DNA from: Mycolicibacterium stellerae
GTDB lineage: Bacteria > Actinomycetota > Actinomycetes > Mycobacteriales > Mycobacteriaceae
Length of the DNA: 64,000 bases
Direction: 5' to 3'
NCBI RefSeq assembly: GCF_003719305.1
Contig: NZ_RARC01000005.1
Location: forward strand, 124,001-188,000
The notes under the pieces were generated by a model. It was given only the letters and a program-made list of their open reading frames with translations. It made no database searches and had not been told where the DNA came from. A program made the translations under genes and the position numbers. Each line of letters starts with the position of its first letter. Position 1 is the stretch's first letter. Below are positions 20,434-28,838 of this stretch, piece by piece.

Positions 20434-21561
20434 TCAGCCGATGGCCTTGGCCCAGTTGTCCGCGAGGTACTTGGTCGCCTTCTCGGTCTGGTCGGGCGTC
20501 GGTACCGTGACGGGCCCGTCGATCACCGGGATCTTGTCGACCGCGCCCTTGTCGATGGAACCTGTCTGCATCATCTTGTCGGCCCGCACCGGACGCACCC
20601 CACCGGCGGCGTAGAGATTCTGCCCCGCGTCGCTGTAGAGGAACTCCTGCCACAGCCGCGCGGCGGCCGGGTGCGGCGCGTCTTTGTTGATCGCCTGGTA
20701 GTAGTAGCCGGCCACCACCGCGTTCGACGGCACGAAGACCTGCCAGGTGGGCAGCTTGGCGGTTTCGGCAGCGTTGAGGTAGTTCCAGTCGATGACGACC
20801 GGTGTCTGGCCGGACTCGATGGTCGCGGGCGTCGGGTCGACGGGCAGGAAGTTGCCCGCGGCCTTCAGCTTTCGGAAGAACTCGACGCCGGGCGCGATGT
20901 CGTCGACCGAGCCGCCTTGGGACAGCGCGACCATCAGGACGCCGGAGAACGCCGCGCCGGCCTGGGTCGGGTCGCCGTTGAGCGCCACCTTGCCGTTGTA
21001 CTCACCCTTGAGCAGATCGTTGACGTCGGCAACTGGCGGCACCTTGGCGGAGTCGAAGCCGATCGACATATAGCCGCCGTAGTCGTTGACCCACGTGCCG
21101 TCGGCGTCCTTGTACGCCGCAGGGATGTCATCGAACGTCGCGACCTTGTACGGCGCGAACATCGCGGTGTTGGCAAGCGCGACGGACTGCCCGAGGTCGA
21201 AGACGTCGGGCGCGGTGCTCTTGCCCTTCTGTTGGGTCGCGGCATTGATCTCGTCCTGGCTGGCCGCATCGGGCTGTGCGGAGTTCACCTTGATGCCGTA
21301 CTTGTCGGAGAACGCCTTGATGATCGCTCCGTAGTTGGCCCAGTCCGGCGGCAGGGCGATCACATTGAGCTGGCCCTCGTTCTTTGCCGCCTCGACGAGT
21401 GCATCCATGCCACCGAAGTCCTCGGCGGAAGTCGCCTCCGAGGCCTTCACGCCCGACTCGGTCTGTTCGCCATCGCTTTTCTTCTCGGGCGGAGCACAGG
21501 CCGCGATTCCGGCGACGAGGAGGGCGGCGGCGGTGATGCCGAGTAGGCGTGTTTTCTTCAT
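20434..21561 (-). CDS. ABC importer solute-binding lipoprotein
   Basis: 375 residues. N-terminal signal and lipobox (VAGIAAC, Cys22), so it is lipid-anchored outside the membrane. The mature part is an extracellular solute-binding protein of the PotD/FbpA/2-aminoethylphosphonate group: GQLNVIALPPDWANYGAII, SAQPDAASQDEINA, APDVFDLGQS, VVIDWNYLNAAET. The substrate could be a polyamine, ferric ion, thiamine or phosphonate; motifs visible here do not choose between them. First gene of the operon; no dedicated catabolic gene lies next to it. Confidence 0.88.
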   Translation of the reverse strand: MKKTRLLGITAAALLVAGIAACAPPEKKSDGEQTESGVKASEATSAEDFGGMDALVEAAKNEGQLNVIALPPDWANYGAIIKAFSDKYGIKVNSAQPDAASQDEINAATQQKGKSTAPDVFDLGQSVALANTAMFAPYKVATFDDIPAAYKDADGTWVNDYGGYMSIGFDSAKVPPVADVNDLLKGEYNGKVALNGDPTQAGAAFSGVLMVALSQGGSVDDIAPGVEFFRKLKAAGNFLPVDPTPATIESGQTPVVIDWNYLNAAETAKLPTWQVFVPSNAVVAGYYYQAINKDAPHPAAARLWQEFLYSDAGQNLYAAGGVRPVRADKMMQTGSIDKGAVDKIPVIDGPVTVPTPDQTEKATKYLADNWAKAIG

Positions 21562-21694
21562 GGGCGAACCTTCCGACGGGCAGGCAGACCAGTGGTGGCG
21601 CGGCGATGACGACGCCGGGTCGTCGCGATGAATGGTTCACCGCGGCGTTGGAACCCTATCGTGGCTGCGCGTCCTTGGCATGCGGTTGCGGCGA

Positions 21695-21710
21695 GTCGAT
21701 CTTTATCGAC
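21695..21710. promoter_or_regulatory. Inverted repeat GTCGAT-CTTT-ATCGAC
   Basis: Perfect 6-base arms in the 189-nt divergent region between the ABC binding-protein gene (minus) and a membrane protein gene (plus). Candidate operator for the importer, 134 nt upstream of its start codon. Confidence 0.35.
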
Positions 21711-21750
21711 GGTGGACGAGCGTTTCCCCTGGTAGTGGCGCTAGCATCAG

Positions 21751-22332
21751 ATGGTGGCGGAGAAGGGGGCCTCGGGCGACTTCGACTACCTGCGGGAAGA
21801 AACCGACGGGAGCGACGGCGTCGACGTCGTTGACGAGGGAAATTCCCGCGCGTCCGAGGCCGACCTCGATTACCTGTTGGCCGACGCGGACCCGAAGGCC
21901 AACGACGGGTTCGACGCGTTCGACGAGAACACGTGGGACGAGGACTTCACCCCGGTGTCGACGACGACGTGGCACCGGTCCTCCCAGGCGCGCAGCTTGA
22001 TGATCGCGAGCGCGGTGGCACTGGCCGCGATCGTGGTGTCGGTGGTTCTGCTGGTGTTGCGGGGCTCCCCCGCGCCCGAGGAGCGGGCGCCGTCGGAGAG
22101 CACACCACCGACAACCACGCCGCTGGCAACGGCGACGAGTAAACAGCCCCCGCCGCCACCACCAGCGCCGCCGCCGCCGCCACCGCCGGCGTCCACGATG
22201 AACGAGGCGCCGGCGGTGGTCAGGCCGACGGTGCGGCCGAGGCCCACGAAGCAGCCCGAGATCGGGGTGACGCGCACGCCGGCAACCAGGCTGCCGATAA
22301 GCGTTGCGCCGCAGCAGCGGGGACCCAGGTAG
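21751..22332 (+). CDS. Single-span membrane protein with proline-rich outer tail
   Basis: 193 residues from ATG 21751. The first ~80 residues are acidic and cytoplasmic (DLDYLLADADPKANDGFDAF). One membrane span follows (SLMIASAVALAAIVVSVVLL). The outer part is a low-complexity Thr/Pro tail with two long proline runs and Arg-rich end. It looks like a cell-envelope protein spanning toward the wall. Function unknown. Ends 12 nt from the converging small secreted protein. Confidence 0.7.
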   Translation: MVAEKGASGDFDYLREETDGSDGVDVVDEGNSRASEADLDYLLADADPKANDGFDAFDENTWDEDFTPVSTTTWHRSSQARSLMIASAVALAAIVVSVVLLVLRGSPAPEERAPSESTPPTTTPLATATSKQPPPPPPAPPPPPPPASTMNEAPAVVRPTVRPRPTKQPEIGVTRTPATRLPISVAPQQRGPR

Positions 22333-22344
22333 GCCGCCTGCGGA

Positions 22345-22590
22345 TCAGCGGTGGTGTCCGCCGTGATGGAACAGCAGGGCGTTGCCGTAGAGGTACGGGA
22401 ACTGGTACGGATACGTGACCGGCTGGTCGCTGTTGATCTGGACATTGCCGGGGGACTGACACTGGGTGGTCTGTGCACCCACGTAGGTGCAGGTCTGTCC
22501 CGTTTGTGCGGCAGCTGCCGGCGATGCGAGCCCAATGGCGGCCGATGCGGCGCCCGCGGCGACCAGTGCGGAGATGTGAAGCAGCTTCAT
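22345..22590 (-). CDS. Small secreted protein, 81 residues
   Basis: A signal peptide (LHISALVAAGAASAAIGLA) with likely cleavage after SPAAAA gives a mature protein of about 53 residues. The mature part has two Cys (QTCTYV, TQCQSP), a Tyr/Pro-rich stretch (TYPYQFPYLYG) and a His-rich C-terminus (FHHGGHH). The paired Cys suggest one disulphide; the His cluster could bind metal. Function unknown. A palindrome sits 27 nt upstream of its start and next to a TetR gene. Confidence 0.7.
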   Translation of the reverse strand: MKLLHISALVAAGAASAAIGLASPAAAAQTGQTCTYVGAQTTQCQSPGNVQINSDQPVTYPYQFPYLYGNALLFHHGGHHR

Positions 22591-22616
22591 TGTGAACCCC
22601 TGTCAATAGCATTTTC

Positions 22617-22636
22617 GAAACTGTACGTTCAGTTTC
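22617..22636. promoter_or_regulatory. Palindrome GAAACTG-N6-CAGTTTC, candidate TetR operator
   Basis: Perfect 7-base arms in the promoter region of the 81-residue secreted protein, 44 nt from the 3' end of the TetR gene. The spacer and right arm contain ACGTTCA, also present in the palindrome in front of the TetR gene itself (23313-23327), so both may bind the same regulator. Confidence 0.55.
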
Positions 22637-22679
22637 AACGATGATTGTGCCTCACCCATGCCGTCGACGGGGGGTGACG

Positions 22680-23291
22680 TCAGTCACTGAGGGCGAGGCC
22701 GCGGATGGCGGCGTCGACGATCAGGTCGGCCGCCTCGTCACTCAAGGGTGCGTGGCCGATCATCAGGCGATACAGCGCAGGCCCGATCACCAGGTCGAGC
22801 GCCGCATCCGGATCCACGTCGGGGCGCAGCTCGCCCCGCTCGACACCGCGGTCCCAGATCGTCCGAAACAATTCGCGGCGTGAGTCGACCAAATTCGTGC
22901 GGAGCTCCTGCTGGACCGACGGATCGGCCTGAGCCTCGCCGACGAGCTGCGCGAATACGCGGCCGCTTGGCCCGGTATAGAAGCGCATCAGCCCGCGCAT
23001 GACCGCGGTCAGATCGTCACGAGCCGAACCGGTGTCTGGATCGCGCGACTCCGCCATCATCTCGGACAGGAACGCGTCGATGGCCACCGCGTATTTATTG
23101 GGCCACCACTTGTAGATCGTCGCCTTGCTCGCGCCGCTGCGATTGGCGATCTCCTCGGTGGTCATCGCCCGCAGGCCGACCTCGCGCAGCAGCTCCGAGG
23201 TGGCACGCAACACCGCGGTCCTGGACTCCTCGCTGCGGGGGCGCCCAGGCCGGGGGCGCGGCCGCGCCTCGAAAACGCGACTACCCGTCAT
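22680..23291 (-). CDS. TetR/AcrR family transcriptional regulator
   Basis: 203 residues from ATG 23291. N-terminal Arg/Pro-rich lead (RPRPRPGRPR), then the helix-turn-helix (MTTEEIANRSGASKATIYKWWPNK). The C-terminal part resembles the TetR_C_11 ligand domain (VFAQLVGEAQADPSVQQEL, RGVERGELRPDVDP). Divergent from the F420-type oxidoreductase. Candidate operators at 22617-22636 and 23313-23327 suggest control of the small secreted protein, of itself and of the oxidoreductase. Confidence 0.92.
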   Translation of the reverse strand: MTGSRVFEARPRPRPGRPRSEESRTAVLRATSELLREVGLRAMTTEEIANRSGASKATIYKWWPNKYAVAIDAFLSEMMAESRDPDTGSARDDLTAVMRGLMRFYTGPSGRVFAQLVGEAQADPSVQQELRTNLVDSRRELFRTIWDRGVERGELRPDVDPDAALDLVIGPALYRLMIGHAPLSDEAADLIVDAAIRGLALSD

Positions 23292-23312
23292 TCGCCGAGC
23301 CTTCCTCGATAA

Positions 23313-23327
23313 TGAACGAGACGTTCA
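23313..23327. promoter_or_regulatory. Palindrome TGAACG-AGA-CGTTCA between TetR and oxidoreductase genes
   Basis: Perfect 6-base arms, 22 nt upstream of the TetR ATG and 52 nt upstream of the oxidoreductase ATG. The position suits autoregulation plus control of the divergent gene. Confidence 0.5.
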
Positions 23328-23378
23328 CAATCTTTACTATTGACTATTCCGGCGGTACCGCAACTCGAGAAGGGCGCC

Positions 23379-23786
23379 ATGGCTGAGTTCGACGCGAGAG
23401 AGAGGTTCGCCTCTTCGCCCGTCGCGCAGCTTGCGACGGCGGATGCCGACAGCGTCCCCCACCTTGTCCCGGTGGTGTTCGCGGTCAGCCATGACGTCAT
23501 CTATACCGCGGTGGACGCCAAGCGAAAGTCCACGCAGAGGCTGCGCAGGTTGGCCAACATCGAAGCCAACCCCACGGTCAGCCTCCTCGTCGACCACTAC
23601 GACGAAGACTGGTCGCAGCTGTGGTGGGTGCGTGCCGATGGGACCGCCGAAATCCATTACAGCGGCGAGCAAATGGCCACCGGCTATTTCGAGCTGCGGC
23701 GCAAGTACGTCCAATATGAACGCATAGCGCTCGACGGGCCGGTAATCGCCGTCACCGTGTCGCGCTGGTCAGGGTGGCAGGCCTGA
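23379..23786 (+). CDS. F420-type split-barrel oxidoreductase (Rv0121c-like, TIGR03668)
   Basis: 135 residues. I choose ATG 23379 ([13 protein letters not shown]) because GAGAAGGG lies 6 nt upstream; TTG 23340 would lengthen it by 13. Split-barrel motifs: [50 protein letters not shown]. These match the PPOX-class F420-dependent group whose M. tuberculosis member is Rv0121c. Such proteins reduce or bind F420 and flavins; the substrate is unknown. In M. tuberculosis its neighbour is fusA2, which is 2.9 kb away here. Confidence 0.88.
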   Translation: MAEFDARERFASSPVAQLATADADSVPHLVPVVFAVSHDVIYTAVDAKRKSTQRLRRLANIEANPTVSLLVDHYDEDWSQLWWVRADGTAEIHYSGEQMATGYFELRRKYVQYERIALDGPVIAVTVSRWSGWQA

Positions 23787-24071
23787 CCACCGCAGTGCAT
23801 TTTTGCCGGCGTCGATGTCGACCGGTCGGGAATAGATCTTTGCTGTCCGGCGTTTAGCGAGCGAGCTTTCTGGCCATCTTCCCGTCGGTTTTGGTACCGG
23901 CGAACCACTGGCGATCCTGCCAACCGGCAGTCAATTACTGCCATCGGAATTAATGGGCTGACCTGTCGGTTTATTCGTTCAGCCGGATTGAAAAGCTTTG
24001 TAGCCCGGCGCCAATCGCGGCCAGGTCCATGGGTCGAACCGCATACAACAGAAGAGAAGAAGGCACCAAAG

Positions 24072-24371
24072 ATGAAGAAGATCGGATTAGCCACCATCGT
24101 CGCAGGCGGACTGACCGCGGCGACCCTGGGACTGGCCGCGCCCGCCATCGCCGCACCGACCGGCCCTGGCAACGCCCAGGACACCATCAACGACCTCAAG
24201 GCCGATGGTTACAACGTCATCGTGAACCGCGTCGGCGGAACGCCACTCGAGCAGGCGACCGTCGTCGCCGTGCGACCCGGTCAGACGTTCTCGCGGACTG
24301 ACTCGGGAAATCCGGGCGATAGCCTGGCCACCACGGTCACCAGCAAGACCGTCTACGTCGACGTCAAGTAA
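24072..24371 (+). CDS. Small secreted mycobacterial protein, 99 residues
   Basis: ATG 24072 after a purine-rich AGAAGAGAAGAAGG. Signal peptide (GLATIVAGGLTAATLGLAAP, cleavage after AIAAP). The mature ~72 residues contain NAQDTINDLKADGYNVIVNR and a Ser/Thr-rich end, a pattern seen in small exported mycobacterial proteins of unknown function. The gap 23787-24071 upstream is relatively AT-rich, with no gene that I can support. Followed at once by a strong hairpin terminator. Confidence 0.75.
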   Translation: MKKIGLATIVAGGLTAATLGLAAPAIAAPTGPGNAQDTINDLKADGYNVIVNRVGGTPLEQATVVAVRPGQTFSRTDSGNPGDSLATTVTSKTVYVDVK

Positions 24372-24390
24372 TCGGCTCGTAAGCATTCAA

Positions 24391-24418
24391 GGGGCACCCC
24401 ATCGGGGGTGCCCCTTCT
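24391..24418 (+). terminator. Hairpin terminator, 10-bp perfect stem
   Basis: GGGGCACCCC, loop ATCG, GGGGTGCCCC, then TTCT. It lies 20 nt after the secreted-protein stop and 18 nt before the thioesterase start, so it should separate the two. Stem is perfect; the U-tract is weak, as is usual in mycobacteria. Confidence 0.7.
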
Positions 24419-24431
24419 GCGTGGGCCCATC

Positions 24432-24851
24432 ATGTACCGCGTGACGGAGTACTCGCTGCCGATCGTGCCGCGCTACGCGGAGATAGACCAGCAGGCCGTG
24501 GTGTTCAACGGCCACTACCTCACCTGGTTCGACGAGGCAGTCACCGGATTCTTCGACCACCTCGGCGCGAGCTATCCGGACCTGATGTCGGCCGACCTCG
24601 ATATGCAGGTGGTGCACACCGAAATCGACTACGCCGCACCGGTTCGGTGGCGCGACAGCGTGCGCGTAGCGGTGGTGTGCGAACGGGTGGGCACGACGAG
24701 TTTCACGCTCGCCTTCTCCGTCCTTCGCAGGCGCGACGGGTCCGAGGAGTCGCTCGCGGTGCATGGGCGCAACGTCTACGTCGTCGTGTCCACAGAGGAC
24801 TGGACCAAGCGACAGATACCCGATGCGCTCCGCAAGGTGCTGTCGACGTAG
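24432..24851 (+). CDS. Acyl-CoA thioesterase, hotdog fold (4HBT/YbgC-like)
   Basis: 139 residues from ATG 24432; an earlier in-frame start would fall inside the terminator. The diagnostic 4HBT pattern is VPRYAEIDQQAVVFNGHYL, followed by WFDEAVTGFFDHL, where the Asp in EIDQ is the expected catalytic residue. The second strand region (VVHTEIDYAAPVRWRDSVRV) is also typical. It hydrolyses acyl- or aryl-CoA thioesters; the chain is unknown. Next gene begins 60 nt downstream behind a palindrome. Confidence 0.88.
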   Translation: MYRVTEYSLPIVPRYAEIDQQAVVFNGHYLTWFDEAVTGFFDHLGASYPDLMSADLDMQVVHTEIDYAAPVRWRDSVRVAVVCERVGTTSFTLAFSVLRRRDGSEESLAVHGRNVYVVVSTEDWTKRQIPDALRKVLST

Positions 24852-24861
24852 GCGCCTCGAT

Positions 24862-24874
24862 TACCTGTCAGGTA
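24862..24874. promoter_or_regulatory. Palindrome TACCTG-T-CAGGTA before the XRE regulator
   Basis: Perfect 6-base arms around one base, 37 nt upstream of GTG 24912. The placement suits autoregulation by the MmyB-like regulator that follows. Confidence 0.55.
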
Positions 24875-24911
24875 GTGGTCGCGTCGACGGTGCGGGTCTA
24901 ACGTCGCAATT

Positions 24912-25703
24912 GTGCATAACGGCGTGGGCGGCGGTGAGCTGCTGCGGCAATGGCGCCAGCGGCGCAGGCGCAGCCAGTTGGACCTCGCACTGGACACCGG
25001 TATCTCCGCCCGCCACCTCAGCTTCGTCGAAACCGGACGGTCCCGGCCTAGCCGTGGGCTGCTTCTCGCGCTCGCCGAACAGCTCGACGTGCCCCTGCGT
25101 GAACGCAATGCGCTGATGCTCGCAGCGGGATACGCGCCGACCTACGCCGAGTCGGATCTCAACGGTGCGGAGAGTCAGGAGGCGCGCGACGCGCTCGAGC
25201 GTCTGCTGGCAGGCCATGAGCCCTACCCCGCGGTGGTACTCGATCGGTGGGGCGACGTCGTGCTGACCAACCGCGCGGTGGGTCCGCTGCTGGAGGGCGC
25301 CGACGCCGAACTGCTGACCCCCCCGATCAACGCCTACCGGCTCAGCCTGCACCCGAAAGGAATGGCTTCGCGTATCCGCAACAGGGCCGAGTGGACCGCC
25401 CATCTCGGCCACCGGCTGGCCCGGCTGGCGCGGCTCACCGGTGACCCGCGGCTTGCGGAGCTTCTCACCGAGATCCGCAGCTATCCGGGTGTCGCCGACG
25501 CACTCGACGACTTCGGTGAGCCGGCAACATCAGACTTGTTGCTGACGTTGCAGCTGACCCACCCCGCAGGTGACCTCCGGCTGCACAGCACCCTGACGAG
25601 CTTCGGCAGCCCGCACGACGTCACCCTCTCTGAGCTGACCGTCGAGTCATTCTTCCCGGCCGACGACGCCACCCGGCAACGGCTGCAAGAACTTTCGGGC
25701 TAG
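24912..25703 (+). CDS. XRE regulator with MmyB-like ligand-binding domain
   Basis: 263 residues from GTG 24912. Residues ~8-65 form an XRE helix-turn-helix (LLRQWRQRRRRSQLDLALDT, ISARHLSFVETGRSRPSR). Residues ~90-260 match the MmyB-like domain (PYPAVVLDRWGDVVLTNRA, NAYRLSLHPKGMASRIRN, LHSTLTSFGSPHDVTLSEL, VESFFPADDATRQRL), which binds fatty-acid-like ligands in studied members. Members of the group often control a neighbouring metabolic gene. Here the thioesterase upstream is the nearest candidate. Confidence 0.93.
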   Translation: MHNGVGGGELLRQWRQRRRRSQLDLALDTGISARHLSFVETGRSRPSRGLLLALAEQLDVPLRERNALMLAAGYAPTYAESDLNGAESQEARDALERLLAGHEPYPAVVLDRWGDVVLTNRAVGPLLEGADAELLTPPINAYRLSLHPKGMASRIRNRAEWTAHLGHRLARLARLTGDPRLAELLTEIRSYPGVADALDDFGEPATSDLLLTLQLTHPAGDLRLHSTLTSFGSPHDVTLSELTVESFFPADDATRQRLQELSG

Positions 25704-25709
25704 CGCAGG

Positions 25710-26465
25710 CTACGCCTGGACGATGATCGGGTCACCGATCCGGACGGTGTTGTAGTACCAGTCGGCATTGTCAGGGCTGAGGTTGATGCAGCCGTGGCTG
25801 ACATTCGAGTTGCCCTGAGAACCGACCGACCACGGCGCGCCGTGCACATAGACGCCGCCCCAGGTGACCCGAACGGCGTCGTTGACGGTGAGCTTGTAGC
25901 CCTCCGGGTCGCTCAGCGGGATGCCGATGGTGCGGGAATCCATGACCACCACCTGCTGCTTCTCCAGCGCGGTGAACTTGCCGACCGGCGTCGGGAACTT
26001 GGACTTACCCATCGACGCGGGCATCTGCCGGATCACCTGGTCATCGATGCTCACGGTGAAGGTGTGGGCATCGATATCAGCGACACCGACGACGGCCGAC
26101 CCGGTCTCGAAGCTCGTACTGAAGCCGCCCGCAGTCACCGAGATCGGCGAGTGGGCGGGCCAGAACTGATCCGGAACCCATTGCACGACTTGATTGCTCA
26201 GCCAGGTGAACTGCCCGGTCGGCGTCTTGTCCGAGGCGATGTGGATCGACTGCTCGGCGCGAGCGAGGTTGGTGACCGGCTCGGCGAAGGTCACCTCCAC
26301 CGGTGCGGCGACACCGACCACGTCTCCTGACGCAGGCGTGATGGCGGTGACGGCGAGGTCCGACCTGGGTCCCGGCACCGCGGCCAAGCCTGCGGGGGCC
26401 GGACCCACCATGGCGACAGCCGTAGCCCCAACCACGACGAGTACGTACCGAACAGCTCTGCGCAA
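25710..26465 (-). CDS. ldtA: L,D-transpeptidase LdtA (Ldt1)
   Basis: 251 residues when started at TTG 26465, exactly the length of M. tuberculosis Rv0116c, whose N-terminus aligns there (RRAVRYVL versus RRVVRYLS); GAAGGG lies 9 nt upstream. ATG 26507 would add 14 residues. It has a signal anchor, an Ig-like domain (~40-125) and the YkuD catalytic domain with SHGCINLSP carrying the nucleophilic Cys and HGAPWSVGSQG nearby. It forms 3-3 cross-links in peptidoglycan and is acylated by carbapenems. Divergent from fusA2. Confidence 0.95.
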   Translation of the reverse strand: MRRAVRYVLVVVGATAVAMVGPAPAGLAAVPGPRSDLAVTAITPASGDVVGVAAPVEVTFAEPVTNLARAEQSIHIASDKTPTGQFTWLSNQVVQWVPDQFWPAHSPISVTAGGFSTSFETGSAVVGVADIDAHTFTVSIDDQVIRQMPASMGKSKFPTPVGKFTALEKQQVVVMDSRTIGIPLSDPEGYKLTVNDAVRVTWGGVYVHGAPWSVGSQGNSNVSHGCINLSPDNADWYYNTVRIGDPIIVQA

Positions 26466-26646
26466 CGCTTCTATCCCTTCACTGACTTCCCGACCAGCAA
26501 AGTCCATTCTAGTGACCCAAACTGTGCGGGGCCGCCGACAAGCCGTAACTCCACGTCGGAACGGGTCTTGCACACCGTCGGGATAAGCGGAATTGTTGGA
26601 TTGACACCCGGGCCCGACGAAGCGACCCGGGCCGGAAGGGGCCGTC

Positions 26647-28809
26647 ATGGCGGACAAGGCGAATACTTCTGCGGGCGCCGGAGCCGCCCCAACCGCGGAC
26701 AGTCCGGCCGCCATCCGAAATGTGGTGCTCATAGGCCCATCGGGTGGCGGCAAGACCACACTCGTCGAGGCGCTGTTGACCGCCACCGGGGTGCTGTCGC
26801 GATCCGGATCCGTCGTGGACGGCTCGACCGTGTGCGATTTTGACGAAGCCGAGATCGCCCAGCAGCGATCGGTGGGGTTGGCTCTTGCGCCGCTTTCGCA
26901 CAACGGCGTCAAGGTGAACCTGATCGACACCCCCGGCTACGCCGACTTCGTCGGCGAACTTCGGGCCGGCTTGAGGGCCGCGGACTGCGCGCTGTTCGTG
27001 ATCGCCGCCAACGAAGGTGTCGACGAACTCACCAAGTCGCTGTGGTTGGAGTGCCAGCAGGTCGGGATGCCACGCGCCGTCGTCGTCACCAAGCTCGACC
27101 ACGCCAGGGCGAACTACGACAACGCGCTGCTCGCTGCGCAGACGGCGTTCGGCGACAAGGTGCTTCCGCTGTACCTGCCCGCCAACTCCCCGTGCACGGG
27201 CCTGATCGGCTTGCTGTCTCAGACGCACTACGAGTACAGCGGCGGCAAGCGGACCACCAAAGAGCCCGACTCGTCCTACGCCGACCGGCTCTCCGAACAG
27301 CGCGGCACGCTGATCGAGGGGATCATCGAGGAGTCCGAGGACGAGACGCTGATGGAGCGTTACCTCGGCGGTGAAGAGATCGACGAGAAAGTGCTGATCG
27401 AGGATCTGGAGAAGGCGGTCGCCCGCGGCTCCTTCTTCCCGGTGATTCCCGTGTGCAGCAGCACCGGAGTCGGAACGCTCGAACTGCTCGAGATCGCCAC
27501 GAGCGGGTTCCCGTCTCCTCTCGAGCACCCGCTACCCGACGTGTTCACCCCGCAGGGCAAGGACCACGCCGGCCTGCGCTGCGATCCACAGGGACCGCTT
27601 CTCGCCGAGGTGGTCAAGACGACGTCGGACCCATATGTCGGCAGGGTCAGCCTGGTCCGGGTCTTCTCCGGCACCATAAGGCCCGACGCGACGGTTCACG
27701 TGTCGGGCCATTTTTCGTCCTTCTTCGGTTCCTCGGCAACCAACGGGAGTTCGGTCGGCCACGAGGACCACGACGAGGACGAACGGATCGGCACGCTGTC
27801 ATTCCCGCTCGGCAAGCAGCAGCGACCGGCGGGCACGGTGGTGGCGGGCGACATCTGTGCGATCGGGCGGCTGTCCAAAGCCGAAACCGGCGACACGTTG
27901 TCCGACAAGGCCGAACCACTCGTGCTCAAACCGTGGGACATGCCCGAGCCACTGCTGCCGATCGCGGTGCAGCCGCACGCCAAGACCGACGACGACAAGC
28001 TGTCCGTCGGCCTGCAGCGATTGGCGGCCGAAGACCCGACACTGCGCGTCGACCAGAACCCCGAGACCCACCAGATCGTGCTGTGGTGCATGGGCGAGGC
28101 GCACGCAGGCGTTGTGCTGGACGGGTTGGCCAACCGGTTCGGGGTCAGCGTCGACAAGATCGACCTGCGCGTGCCGCTGCGCGAGACCTTCGGCGGTTCG
28201 GCGAAGGGACACGGCAGACACGTCAAACAGTCCGGCGGGCACGGCCAGTTCGCCGTCTGCGACATCGAGGTGGAGCCGTTGCCGGAAGGGTCGGGCTTCG
28301 AGTTCGTCGACAAGGTGGTCGGCGGTTCAGTGCCGCGGCAGTTCATCCCGAGCGTGGAAAAGGGCGTGCGGGCACAGATGGAGAAGGGCGTCGGCGCGGG
28401 TTATCCGATGGTCGACATCCGCGTCACGCTTTACGACGGCAAGGCACACAGCGTCGACTCGTCCGACTTCGCATTCCAGATGGCGGGCGGGCTCGCGCTC
28501 CGCGAGGCGGCGGGTGCGGCGAGGGTCACTCTGCTCGAACCGGTCGACGAGGTGTCGGTGCTGATACCCGACGACCTGGTCGGCACGGTGATGGGCGACC
28601 TGTCCAGCCGTCGCGCGAGGGTTCTCGGCACCGAGAACGTCGGCGAAGACCGCACACAGGTGAAAGCCGAAGTGCCCCAGGCGGAGTTGACTCGCTACGC
28701 CATCGACCTGCGCTCGCTCTCGCACGGCGCGGGCTCATTCACCCGCACCTTCGCCCGCTACGAACCCATGCCGGAGTCAGCGGCCGCCAAGGTGAAGGCC
28801 GGAGCATGA
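26647..28809 (+). CDS. fusA2: Elongation factor G paralogue FusA2
   Basis: 720 residues from ATG 26647 after GGAAGGGG. All EF-G domains are present: GTPase (G1 GPSGGGKTT at 30-38), then domains II-V (SLVRVFSGTIRPDATVHVSG, HGRHVKQSGGHGQFAVCDIE). Two GTPase motifs depart from canonical EF-G: switch II reads DTPGY (Tyr98 where the catalytic His should be) and G4 reads TKLD instead of NKxD. The M. smegmatis orthologue EF-G2 was reported to bind GTP but to lack ribosome-dependent GTPase activity, which fits. M. tuberculosis counterpart is Rv0120c (714 residues). Confidence 0.95.
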   Translation: MADKANTSAGAGAAPTADSPAAIRNVVLIGPSGGGKTTLVEALLTATGVLSRSGSVVDGSTVCDFDEAEIAQQRSVGLALAPLSHNGVKVNLIDTPGYADFVGELRAGLRAADCALFVIAANEGVDELTKSLWLECQQVGMPRAVVVTKLDHARANYDNALLAAQTAFGDKVLPLYLPANSPCTGLIGLLSQTHYEYSGGKRTTKEPDSSYADRLSEQRGTLIEGIIEESEDETLMERYLGGEEIDEKVLIEDLEKAVARGSFFPVIPVCSSTGVGTLELLEIATSGFPSPLEHPLPDVFTPQGKDHAGLRCDPQGPLLAEVVKTTSDPYVGRVSLVRVFSGTIRPDATVHVSGHFSSFFGSSATNGSSVGHEDHDEDERIGTLSFPLGKQQRPAGTVVAGDICAIGRLSKAETGDTLSDKAEPLVLKPWDMPEPLLPIAVQPHAKTDDDKLSVGLQRLAAEDPTLRVDQNPETHQIVLWCMGEAHAGVVLDGLANRFGVSVDKIDLRVPLRETFGGSAKGHGRHVKQSGGHGQFAVCDIEVEPLPEGSGFEFVDKVVGGSVPRQFIPSVEKGVRAQMEKGVGAGYPMVDIRVTLYDGKAHSVDSSDFAFQMAGGLALREAAGAARVTLLEPVDEVSVLIPDDLVGTVMGDLSSRRARVLGTENVGEDRTQVKAEVPQAELTRYAIDLRSLSHGAGSFTRTFARYEPMPESAAAKVKAGA

Positions 28810-28812
28810 TTG

Positions 28813-28838
28813 CTCCTTAGGTGCGCGGAGCCTAGGAG
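28813..28838. terminator. Possible bidirectional hairpin between fusA2 and a hydratase gene
   Basis: CTCC(T)TAGG pairs with CCTAGGAG across a 9-base loop. The repeat reaches into the stop codon of the converging hydratase gene (28832). Weak; no U-tract. Confidence 0.3.

Noticed and set aside
24028..24050. T-loop-like sequence (GGTTCGACCC on the minus strand), possible tRNA
   Set aside because: No matching acceptor stem, anticodon arm or D-loop around it, and it lies just before a well-supported secreted-protein gene.
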